Origin: Providencia heimbachae ATCC 35613
Lineage (GTDB): Bacteria; Pseudomonadota; Gammaproteobacteria; Enterobacterales; Enterobacteriaceae
NCBI RefSeq assembly: GCF_001655055.1
Contig: NZ_LXEW01000023.1
Location: 1 to 45,553 of the forward strand
DNA length: 45,553 bases
Direction: 5' to 3'
Positions 23,704 through 31,872 of the stretch are shown piece by piece (position 1 is the first letter of the stretch; every line of letters begins with the position of its first letter). A program made the translations under genes and the position numbers. The notes beneath the pieces are model-generated. The model made no database searches and was not told where the DNA came from. It saw only the letters and a list, made by a program, of their open reading frames with translations.

Positions 23704-24317
23704 TATAAATACTCCATTTTCAACCTAATTATTCCTCTAAAATTACCTGCCGAAACAGTATATTTTGTTGCTTCAAGAGCTGCATTTAATGTTATGTTAT
23801 TATCACCTGGCTTAATGACCCACGATATTTTAGGCTGGCTTAGCATCAAATTTTCATTGTGTTGAGTAAATATGCGTAGTGCAGCGCCATCTACACCGCC
23901 ACTTATACGCACCAAATCAGGATTAAAAAAATCAGGTTCTCCGACGATACTCATCGATACCGCACTTTCTCCTGTAAGGTAATAGCGTTTACTATTTTGA
24001 ACTGCCTCTGCCCCTGAATTAGCAAATGACTTTGATGCCCCACGCTGGCAGTCTTTTAATCTCACACTAAACGTAACCGGTGAACTTCTATCGCCAATCC
24101 GGCGGAAAGTTCTTGAATTTATCTCACCTAAATCAACGTATTGTTCTTGAGTATCTAGCTCAAGAACACAAGGTGATGCATATACACTTCCTTGAAAATG
24201 TACTGTACTGTGGACATCAAGTAAGGTTTGACGAGATATTTTATCATCCGCCAATTCCGCTATTGTCGAAAAACTTGTAAGTCCAAATAATGCGATTCCT
24301 AAGTATCTAGTTTTCAT
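23703..24317 (-). CDS. MrpE-like fimbrial subunit, cluster A
   Basis: A 204-residue pilin-domain protein. The ATG at 24317 is preceded by AGGGG; the frame is open to 24374 inside the chaperone gene, which I discount. Signal peptide TRYLGIALFGLTSFSTIAE; Cys pair in YASPCVLEL and RLKDCQRG; C-terminus GIIRLKMEYL. It matches the MrpE-type gene of cluster C in position (directly after the chaperone) and in its DLGEINSRTFRRIG block. Likely an adaptor or minor subunit near the tip. Confidence 0.85.
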   Translation of the reverse strand: MKTRYLGIALFGLTSFSTIAELADDKISRQTLLDVHSTVHFQGSVYASPCVLELDTQEQYVDLGEINSRTFRRIGDRSSPVTFSVRLKDCQRGASKSFANSGAEAVQNSKRYYLTGESAVSMSIVGEPDFFNPDLVRISGGVDGAALRIFTQHNENLMLSQPKISWVIKPGDNNITLNAALEATKYTVSAGNFRGIIRLKMEYL

Positions 24318-24327
24318 AATGATACCC

Positions 24328-25077
24328 CTAGCGCGGTTGTTGCTCTGTTGGTAAGGCTTTGCAGGAATTTCCATTACAGCTATATTTCAATTCAGGGTGC
24401 CCACCATAGTCATTAACGTACATCATGGTGAAACTATTACTCGCACCATTGACTTTAATATCTAAATTTGATTTTGGCGCAATCATTACCCCAGGAAAAT
24501 CCGTCAATTTTTTACCACCTTCGGTAATCAATTTATCGTTTAAGCTAATAATCGTAACGTAGTAGGGTGTTGGGTTTTCTGCTCGCCAATTATTTCCTTG
24601 CTTTTGGAATGTAATCTGATCTTGCCAAACTGAACTTTTCGATTTTGGGATAATAGCTGTCGGCCGATAAAATAATTTAATACGTGATTGCATCGCCAGC
24701 TGTAAAACATTTGGTTTATCCGGTTTTGGTGGAACTTCGCGAACGTTCAAATAAAATAAGCTTTCCTTATCTTGTGGTAGCTTATCGATTTCAGCTGTTT
24801 TAGAAACTCTAGCTACACCTTTTTGCCCACCGTTAATCCGCTGTAATGGTGGTAGCACCACTAATGGTGACGTAATTTTTTTGCCATTAGCATCTTCAAC
24901 CCACGCCTGAGCTAAAAATGGAATACTTGAACTTGTATTCGATAAGTTTGCACTAGCAGAAGCTTCATCACCTGTAATAATCAGTCGCGTTCTATCGAGT
25001 GAAATACCTGCATGTGATTGGCTAACGCTCATCATGAACACCAGCAAACCTACCCATTGATTTATCCGAATCACCAT
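24328..25077 (-). CDS. Periplasmic fimbrial chaperone, cluster A
   Basis: A 249-residue PapD-type chaperone. Signal peptide, then GISLDRTRLIITGDEASASANLSN (the Arg of the subunit-binding cleft), SPLVVLPPLQRI, the FYLNVREVPPKPDKPNVLQLAMQSRIKLFYRPTAI signature with the cleft Lys, and a C-terminal Cys pair (YSCNGNSC). It guides the cluster A subunits to the usher. It lies 38 bases behind the usher stop. Confidence 0.95.
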   Translation of the reverse strand: MVIRINQWVGLLVFMMSVSQSHAGISLDRTRLIITGDEASASANLSNTSSSIPFLAQAWVEDANGKKITSPLVVLPPLQRINGGQKGVARVSKTAEIDKLPQDKESLFYLNVREVPPKPDKPNVLQLAMQSRIKLFYRPTAIIPKSKSSVWQDQITFQKQGNNWRAENPTPYYVTIISLNDKLITEGGKKLTDFPGVMIAPKSNLDIKVNGASNSFTMMYVNDYGGHPELKYSCNGNSCKALPTEQQPR

Positions 25078-25115
25078 TTTCTCTATCCTATTTAAGACTT
25101 ATTTTGAGCATCACT

Positions 25116-27596
25116 TCACTGTTGACAAGGTAATAAGACCGACATACCTGACTCAATCTTTTCAGGGAGATGAACTTTACACTGTGCTTTCCCCCCCCAA
25201 GATAGGGTTAAAATTTCTTGAGGGTTCACCGCCATTAGATATGTAAATCCTTGTTCCATTACCATAGCCACATTAACACCATCAGGGTTAGTCACATCTG
25301 CTCCAAATGGAGGCACCGTACCGTTATAACTAATTGTGGCGACTAATTTCTCACCTTTGGCAACATCAAACCGCTGATAACCAATTGCACCTTCCGTTAA
25401 TGTGGATGTAGCAATGGCTCTATTGGTATCAACATCACTGTTCAATTTATCTACATCGATACGTGTATCGAAACTGTAATAACTCACAATATCCGGTACA
25501 ACCGAAATACCTTTCCAGTTTGTTCGCGTTTTTTCATGGTTGAATGGCACTCCACCTACCCCATTTGTATCAACCATGATCCTTGCCGTATCAGTCGTTG
25601 CACTGCTGTTATGTAATGCAGCGCCATACCTTGTTGCAGTAAAACCACCACGTAATGTTCCATTAATCGATGCAGTCTGTCTTTCTTGATAGCTAATGTT
25701 GGTATTTACTTCTGCAAGCTGCGTACGCTTTTGATAATAGCCATCAAACTGGACACGATCATCACCACTTCTACCCGCTCTAATACGCCATAAGTCATTG
25801 AAATCCCTGTTGTCACTATATGAAAGCATATGACTCGTCTTGCTACCGCTATTTTGTAAGTCATAACCTGCCCAGCGACTATCCCCTACAGGAACTGAAA
25901 CAGAAAGCGATACGCTATCATCACGTCTACCTCTATATTCAGAGCGATAAGCTGCAATATTTGTTGATACGCCCTCAATTCCTAATAAACGGAATGAGCG
26001 ACCAACCGATAAGCCATACCTATTTTGTGATGTTTGATCCCAATATGTTTGGTGGGTATAGGTTAGAAATAAAGTTGTACGCCAATCAGGATCATCCGCC
26101 CAAAACGTTTTATTTCCTGTGATGGTATACATCTCTTTTTGACGCCCTATACCGATATATTTATTTTCACGTTCATCTAAGTATTGAGATAATGTACGAA
26201 ATTTATCCTGTGAAAATCGATATCCGGCAAAAGTGATCGTACTATTAAGCTCATCAAATGATTTAGAATAACTAAGTCTAAAAGATGAACCTGTTTCGGT
26301 ATTAGTCCCCGGAATTCGGCTAATAGATTGAGTGATATCTGCTGATAGTGCACCAAGAACGGCTAGATCACGCCCAATACCCGCAGAAAACGCACTATAG
26401 TCTCGGCCTGCAAACAGAGCCCCTCCAATCAAAGACCAGTTATTACTTAGCCCCCAAGAAAAGTCACTTGTCGCAAACATAGAACCTTCGGGCTTGTGAT
26501 TGAACCGCGATGGCTTACCCACAGAAATGTTATACCGCACATATCCCGGTCTGGTTAAATAAGGGATATTCGCCGTATCGACTTGAAAAGTTGAAACATC
26601 ACCATCATCACCTTCCACTCTAACGTCAAGTGTTCCGCGAATTGAACTTTGCAAATCTTGAATGCTAAATGGCCCGGCAGGAACGGTTGTTTCATACACA
26701 ACTTGCCCAGCTCGGCTAACAATAATTTTTGAATTACTTTTCGCAATCCCATTAATTTGTGGCGCATAACCACGCAAATTAGGAGGCAACATTCGCTCAT
26801 CACTGGCTAAATTAATTCCTGTATAGCGAATAGTGTCAAAGACTTGAGAGTTTAAATAAATTTCACCAAACGTTAATTTGGCCGCCATATGTATTAATGG
26901 GCGATATGCATAAAACTGATTCCAATCAAATTTTCTATCACCACGTTCATTATAATTAGCTTGGTAATCAGCCCTAAAGCGCCATGCTCCAAGGTTAAAA
27001 CCCGTCTGCCCATAAGCGGATAATGAATGCTTATTTGTGTGTGTTCTTAAAGAACGCGAAATTGTTCCCGTTAGATTGTAGTCAAACAGTAAACCTGACA
27101 CACCAGCATCCCAACGCTCTGGTGGCACCCAGTCTGGATCAGTGTATTTCATCCAGGCTTGTGGCATAGTAATATCAAGTTTCCCTTCATGATTATTTAT
27201 TTTAACCCCGGGAATTGATGTAATATTCGAACAATCTGAAGATATGGTCTGAATTTTTTTTAGTGCATCTTCTTTTAATGCTAGCATTTCGATTTGTTGT
27301 TGAGTAAAACAAACTAACGTTTTTTCATTATTATCAGGATCAACAATATACGCTACTTTTTGCTGAGATAAAGATTGACCATTAATATAAACATCCAATA
27401 AATATGAGCCAGGAAATACAAAGTTATCTTTAGAGAAGCGTGTTAAGTCAATATTATCACGATCACCAACATCTAATACATCCGTGTTAAATTCAACGAT
27501 ATCATCTGCAAAAACATTTATTGAATAGCAGAGCATTGCAATATATATCGCAAACAAATTTCTCGTCTTAAATATATTACCACTAAGAATAATCAT
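25116..27596 (-). CDS. Outer-membrane fimbrial usher, cluster A
   Basis: An 826-residue FimD/PapC-type usher. N-terminal domain VEFNTDVLDVGDRDNIDLTRF, a beta-barrel with plug (LPPNLRGYAPQINGIAKSNSKI), and C-terminal domains with EGAIGYQRFDV, PFGADVTN, MEQGFTYLMAVNP and the closing LPCQQ with paired Cys. Assembles and secretes the cluster A fimbria. I chose the ATG at 27596, directly before the signal peptide, over 27635. Confidence 0.95.
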   Translation of the reverse strand: MIILSGNIFKTRNLFAIYIAMLCYSINVFADDIVEFNTDVLDVGDRDNIDLTRFSKDNFVFPGSYLLDVYINGQSLSQQKVAYIVDPDNNEKTLVCFTQQQIEMLALKEDALKKIQTISSDCSNITSIPGVKINNHEGKLDITMPQAWMKYTDPDWVPPERWDAGVSGLLFDYNLTGTISRSLRTHTNKHSLSAYGQTGFNLGAWRFRADYQANYNERGDRKFDWNQFYAYRPLIHMAAKLTFGEIYLNSQVFDTIRYTGINLASDERMLPPNLRGYAPQINGIAKSNSKIIVSRAGQVVYETTVPAGPFSIQDLQSSIRGTLDVRVEGDDGDVSTFQVDTANIPYLTRPGYVRYNISVGKPSRFNHKPEGSMFATSDFSWGLSNNWSLIGGALFAGRDYSAFSAGIGRDLAVLGALSADITQSISRIPGTNTETGSSFRLSYSKSFDELNSTITFAGYRFSQDKFRTLSQYLDERENKYIGIGRQKEMYTITGNKTFWADDPDWRTTLFLTYTHQTYWDQTSQNRYGLSVGRSFRLLGIEGVSTNIAAYRSEYRGRRDDSVSLSVSVPVGDSRWAGYDLQNSGSKTSHMLSYSDNRDFNDLWRIRAGRSGDDRVQFDGYYQKRTQLAEVNTNISYQERQTASINGTLRGGFTATRYGAALHNSSATTDTARIMVDTNGVGGVPFNHEKTRTNWKGISVVPDIVSYYSFDTRIDVDKLNSDVDTNRAIATSTLTEGAIGYQRFDVAKGEKLVATISYNGTVPPFGADVTNPDGVNVAMVMEQGFTYLMAVNPQEILTLSWGGKAQCKVHLPEKIESGMSVLLPCQQ

Positions 27597-27684
27597 TATA
27601 TTTACTCTGTATTCACTAGCAAAATTAGAAATCATCCCAATTAAATTTATGAGATTAAACGGTAAATATTTTATTTATAATTTT

Positions 27685-28221
27685 TTAGAAATAATCCATT
27701 CTAAACCGTAATGTTCCCGTAAACTCACCTGCTTTTATATTTTTCTGGTAAGCAATAAGTGTGGCGGTAAAGTCCAACCTATCGCGCCCCTCAAGTAGGG
27801 TGTAATCAGGCATCTTGGTATTAAGTTTAAGAGTTTCCCCATGTGAATTTTTTAATTGAATTCCAAATCCTTCTGATTCTCCACTAACTTGAAGTAAATT
27901 ATCATCAATAGATGCCCCCATCATTGTTATTTGAGCACGAGATGCACTACCTTTATCAGACGAAGGCAACGTACAGCCAATAAGCTTTATTTGAAATTGT
28001 TTACTAACAGCTAAATTTTCTTCAGGTGTTATTTCTCTTGCACTTACTTCACCAAAATCCACCCAAAGATCTCGACTAACAGGATCAATTGTACATGAGG
28101 CTTCAATTAATTCACCCTGCATTACAATATCGCCAGGTGTGTTATTAGCGATACCTCCCCAGCTTAATAAGGGCCATAATAAACTAGAGCTTAATGCTAT
28201 TTTTATAACTCGAATTATCAT
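27685..28221 (-). CDS. MrpB-like fimbrial subunit, cluster A
   Basis: A 178-residue pilin-domain protein: signal peptide, Cys in EASCTIDPVSRDLWVDFGEV, second Cys in KLIGCTLPSS, and C-terminus GTLRFRMDYF. It corresponds to mrpB of cluster C (FKMDYY end, same position between major pilin and usher). MrpB-type subunits are thought to end or anchor the fimbria at its base; that is family knowledge, not seen here. Confidence 0.87.
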   Translation of the reverse strand: MIIRVIKIALSSSLLWPLLSWGGIANNTPGDIVMQGELIEASCTIDPVSRDLWVDFGEVSAREITPEENLAVSKQFQIKLIGCTLPSSDKGSASRAQITMMGASIDDNLLQVSGESEGFGIQLKNSHGETLKLNTKMPDYTLLEGRDRLDFTATLIAYQKNIKAGEFTGTLRFRMDYF

Positions 28222-28302
28222 GGGAAATACCGTGTGACTATATGAAAATTAATATTGCGGAGTATTAAATACTCCGCATCTTTACATAAAATCAATTACC
28301 AA

Positions 28303-28845
28303 CTATTGATAATCAACTTGGAAGTTAATCGTTGAATCAAAACTACCTGGGGTCACAGCATTAGATGGGTTATCTGATTTTAAGTAAGCAACAAATGGAA
28401 TTGTCGTTTTGCCATTAGTTAAGTTAACAGCAGTCGATGCTTGCCCCCAAACAACGTCTTTATTACCATTATCTCTTAAACCGATACCAGCACCACTTGC
28501 AGTACCTGAAGTAAATGCGGCTAAGCTTGCATCACTAGGGTTAACAGTTGATGGTGTATAAGTTACAGTTGCAGTTTGAGCAACTGTCGTATCACACCCT
28601 TGTAATTCGATATTTTTCTTAACGTTACCTGCACGCTCACCATTTTTTAAATTGGATACAGGAATCTGATAAAAGTTAACTTTTACAGGACTTGATTCTT
28701 CGCTAAGACCACAAGCAGAATTGACTAATTCACCAGAGATCTCAATGGTACCGTTGGTTGGTGTACCTGTATAAGCAGCCATTGCAGCAAATGAAGCAAA
28801 AGCTGATGCAAATACAGTACCTACTATAAATTTATTCAATTTCAT
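28303..28845 (-). CDS. Major fimbrial subunit, cluster A
   Basis: A 180-residue major pilin. Signal peptide KFIVGTVFASAFASFAAMAA, first Cys in NSACGLSEESS, second in ELQGCDTT, alternating C-terminus FQVDYQ with the penultimate Tyr. First structural gene of the seven-gene cluster A (major pilin, MrpB-like, usher, chaperone, MrpE-like, adhesin, pilin). The 200-base region before it holds a dyad (28884-28898). Confidence 0.92.
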   Translation of the reverse strand: MKLNKFIVGTVFASAFASFAAMAAYTGTPTNGTIEISGELVNSACGLSEESSPVKVNFYQIPVSNLKNGERAGNVKKNIELQGCDTTVAQTATVTYTPSTVNPSDASLAAFTSGTASGAGIGLRDNGNKDVVWGQASTAVNLTNGKTTIPFVAYLKSDNPSNAVTPGSFDSTINFQVDYQ

Positions 28846-28883
28846 GATTATTTAATCCCGTTATTATATATTTAGCAATGATA

Positions 28884-28898
28884 GTTGTTGATAACAAC
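28884..28898. promoter_or_regulatory. Dyad operator-like site before cluster A
   Basis: GTTGTT and AACAAC separated by GAT, 39 bases before the major pilin start. A TATAAT (minus strand, 28863-28868) lies just downstream. It could be a regulator binding site; the XRE protein encoded next door is a candidate. Confidence 0.35.
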
Positions 28899-29044
28899 TT
28901 TAGATAAAAATAATCATTAAATTTAATTAATAATTACTTCCAATAAAGTCATCATCTTATTAATTTCAAGCATACCAATTACTTCTATTATTTAGAGAAT
29001 AAAAGTAAGGTTAATACTCATTTATTTTTAATTAGAATAATAAA

Positions 29045-29365
29045 TTATCGCCAAAGTTTTCTTGAATTTTTGTCTAGCGTAGAATAATAAATAGATTCAT
29101 TCCTTACAATACGCTGTAGTTTCTCACTATCGTGCTTATCAATAACATTATTAAAGAAATCTCGCCATGTTTTATTTAGTGCAGTCAATATATTATCCAT
29201 CATTTCAAATGTTAATTTTGTCTTTCCTGTTTCATAACGAGATACTTGTTGTTGACTTACTTTTAAAATTTTGGCGAGTTCATTTCCAGTTAAATTTTTT
29301 TCTTTTCTTATTTCCCTCAAATACAGCCCTACATCTTTATTTATTTCATTAGAAAAATAAGCCAT
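29045..29365 (-). CDS. MrpJ-like XRE-family regulator
   Basis: A 106-residue helix-turn-helix protein. The HTH is LTGNELAKILKVSQQQVSRYETGKTKL (about 25-51), with the SQQQVSRYE motif shared with MrpJ at 44639-44986. MrpJ-type regulators repress motility and tune fimbrial expression in Proteus; that is family knowledge. They are normally the last gene of a fimbrial operon, whereas this one lies 200 bases upstream of the cluster A major pilin on the same strand. It could be the promoter-proximal gene of that operon. Confidence 0.85.
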   Translation of the reverse strand: MAYFSNEINKDVGLYLREIRKEKNLTGNELAKILKVSQQQVSRYETGKTKLTFEMMDNILTALNKTWRDFFNNVIDKHDSEKLQRIVRNESIYYSTLDKNSRKLWR

Positions 29366-30047
29366 TTTATTTAACCTTTACAATATAATTATAATGGATT
29401 GTTAGTCACCACTTTTGGTTCGAAATGATTATACGGTCGGTTATTTGCTTTGTATAATAGATAGTACAAATGAATATTTAACATAAAATTTTAATATCCT
29501 ATTGAAATAATGAAATGTTACGAAAAAACGAGATCATTAAAAATATTTCAATATATAACAAGGAATTAGGTTTAAAACAAAACAAAAATGAGAGCTAAAT
29601 TTTACATCTTGATACATTTGAATATGTTTAAACACCATAAAAACACATAAACTGAGTATTTGGATCGAAAAACAAACAAATATTATGGTTAAATCACTCC
29701 TCATTTGAGTTAAGTGCACCTAGGATGCATTTTTTAAGAATTATCTTACCCATGAAAATCTATCAAAATTAGACTTTGTTTTTATCCGATACTTTAGTCT
29801 GTATGACTTTTAATTATACAATTGGTAAAACTGAGCGGTCATATAACATAGAGTGTTTGAAAATTTAATATCAAATAAATTTTTATATTAACCAACAAAA
29901 ATGGTTACCTCTGTTCCATTAAAGACACGCTAAATTATCAAGAATATGCTTCACCAAAATGATATTTTGGCTATATGTTTCGACCCGATATACTATAAAT
30001 ATTAATACTTGAAATTATAAACCATCTCATTTTTATCTAGTGATAAA
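29366..30047. other. AT-rich intergenic region between clusters A and B
   Basis: About 680 bases without a convincing gene. It should contain the promoter of the MrpJ-like gene; two TATAAT-like boxes on the minus strand are visible near 29390 and 29430. A 60-codon frame at 29537-29719 has no coding character. Confidence 0.5.
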
Positions 30048-30088
30048 AACAGAAAGCCCATCATGTTTTGCATGATGGGCTTTCTGTT
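30048..30088 (-). terminator. Strong terminator of cluster B
   Basis: A perfect 18-bp stem with a 5-base loop. On the minus strand it is followed by TTTTT, 20 bases after the stop of the cluster B adhesin gene. Confidence 0.92.
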
Positions 30089-30108
30089 AAAAAGTTATCT
30101 ATATAATT

Positions 30109-31113
30109 TTATCGATACGTGAACAACACATTTACAGTGTTACTAAATGGTCCTGATTTGATTGGTTCATTGTCCTTGTTGGACAACTCAACACTATATT
30201 GAAAATATCCTGGTCTTTGTTGAGTTATTGCCCCTTTATAATAATACTGATCAAATGAAACCACTTGATTTGTACTTTTATCCGTAATAACTGCCTGTAG
30301 GCCATTATTAAATAACATATATTTTTTATTTATTACACCACTATTACTTTGGAATGCAACACTCACTTCTAATGCCGCATTACATGTTGAATCGGGTACT
30401 AAATCCAAAGAAAAATTCTCTTTGACTGTTTTTCCACTCTGAAAATTCTCCGGAGTTAATTCTTTAAAATCAACAACTTTATTATTCATTATAACAATTG
30501 GTGTCGGGCAATAGTTCACCAGTTTTCCGATAATTCGAGCATAGTACATATCACCAAAACTTTTGCCTTGATAATCTCGATGATAACCAACAGGAAAAAC
30601 TCCTGTATCAAAAGATTTTAGCTCCCCGCTCCCTCTAATAATTTTATATTTATAGCCAAATGCAATGTTTGGAGCTCCTGCTGCCCAAGAACCGACGACT
30701 AATGGTGGAGTATTAGTCTGTGTGACTTCTACCGTCGTTCCCCCATATGGACCTTCTTGATACAGCCTAACACCACTATTCAGTAGCAATTTTTTAATAT
30801 CTTGAGATGTTTGATTATTAAACCAGATAGTGCGTTGTTCTGCTGTACCCGAAAAAACACATCGCCATGAAAACCAACCAGTGTTAGCCACACCAAGTAA
30901 AGTTCCTGGAGGAACAGAGCCAGGAACAGTATTCATATCAATGAAGACTTCAGGAGAAGGGTTCCATGCACCTCCTCCCGAAGAAACACCACCGTTTGAT
31001 GTGCAACTCACGCCTGCATAAGCGAATGTCCCCGAGGTCAGTAATAATCCTCCCAACATGCTTTGCATAACTCTTTTTCTGAGATTCATCTTCGCTGAAT
31101 TGGCATTTTTCAT
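30109..31113 (-). CDS. Fimbrial tip adhesin, cluster B
   Basis: A 334-residue protein. Signal peptide ending near FAYAG, an N-terminal domain (about 35-215) with two Cys (GVSCTSNGG and SWRCVFSG), and a C-terminal pilin domain starting VNYCPTPIVIMNNKVVDFKEL with a second Cys in DSTCNAALE, ending NVLFTYR. That is a FimH-like two-domain adhesin; the receptor is unknown. A GGGWNP-like Gly-rich start (SSGGGAWNPSP) is unusual. The start overlaps the chaperone stop (ATGA). Last gene of the minimal four-gene cluster B. Confidence 0.82.
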   Translation of the reverse strand: MKNANSAKMNLRKRVMQSMLGGLLLTSGTFAYAGVSCTSNGGVSSGGGAWNPSPEVFIDMNTVPGSVPPGTLLGVANTGWFSWRCVFSGTAEQRTIWFNNQTSQDIKKLLLNSGVRLYQEGPYGGTTVEVTQTNTPPLVVGSWAAGAPNIAFGYKYKIIRGSGELKSFDTGVFPVGYHRDYQGKSFGDMYYARIIGKLVNYCPTPIVIMNNKVVDFKELTPENFQSGKTVKENFSLDLVPDSTCNAALEVSVAFQSNSGVINKKYMLFNNGLQAVITDKSTNQVVSFDQYYYKGAITQQRPGYFQYSVELSNKDNEPIKSGPFSNTVNVLFTYR

Positions 31114-31847
31114 TTATTTTTTACCGAAGATATCAACTCACATGATTGCGTTGTATTACACTGATACTTACTAAATTTTAATCCGCCAAAATCATCAATA
31201 TAAGCCACTTCAAAACTATTCCATGATGGGTTTTTCAATTTCACGACAGAATCACTAAAAGGGGCGACAATCGTTTCAGGAAAATTATTGTCTTTATTCT
31301 GATCAACATTGATATTAGTGATAATAATATTAAATGGGGTTGGGTTAGTCAGCTTGATGTTTTCACCCTGCTTAACCACTTTCAAGTCTCGTTGAAAATC
31401 TTTATCAACCGACATTTTATATTCAATACCTTTAGGTCGATAAAATAATTTTAAGCGAGATTGAATGGTAAATTGCACCACGTTCGCTTCTTTTCCTTGA
31501 GGAGGGATCCCCAACAAATTGAAATAAAGTAAACTTTCTCTATCCTGTGGTAATGAATTCTGCCCATCCATATACGTAATTTTTATCTGTTTTTTTTGTT
31601 TTGGACTGACTTTCTGCAAAAAAGGTAGTGCAACTAAAGAGTCGGTTAGCTTCTTCCCTTCAGGGGTTTCTATCCAGGTTTGCGCTAAAAATGAAGACGT
31701 ACTGTCTTGATTTTCAATAACAACACTTGTACCACCATCTTCCTCATTAAAAATGATGCGAGTTCTATCTAAACCAAGAACTGCATACGCTTGGCTCATC
31801 ACGCTGGATAATAAAACTACAGAAAGTACTTTTTTAAATAGAGTCAT
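31110..31847 (-). CDS. Periplasmic fimbrial chaperone, cluster B
   Basis: A 245-residue PapD-type chaperone: LGLDRTRIIFNEEDGGTSVVIEN, LVALPFLQKVSPKQ, LLYFNLLGIPPQGKEANVVQ with SRLKLFYRPKGI, and C-terminal Cys pair in YQCNTTQSC. The frame is open to 31961 inside the usher; I use the ATG at 31847 because GGTGA lies before it. 31862 is possible. Confidence 0.94.
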   Translation of the reverse strand: MTLFKKVLSVVLLSSVMSQAYAVLGLDRTRIIFNEEDGGTSVVIENQDSTSSFLAQTWIETPEGKKLTDSLVALPFLQKVSPKQKKQIKITYMDGQNSLPQDRESLLYFNLLGIPPQGKEANVVQFTIQSRLKLFYRPKGIEYKMSVDKDFQRDLKVVKQGENIKLTNPTPFNIIITNINVDQNKDNNFPETIVAPFSDSVVKLKNPSWNSFEVAYIDDFGGLKFSKYQCNTTQSCELISSVKNK

Positions 31848-31872
31848 TTTATTCACCGACATTGTAATCACT

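Noticed and set aside
29537-29719. 60-codon minus-strand frame between clusters A and B
   Set aside because: No ribosome binding site, AT-driven composition and no recognisable pattern.
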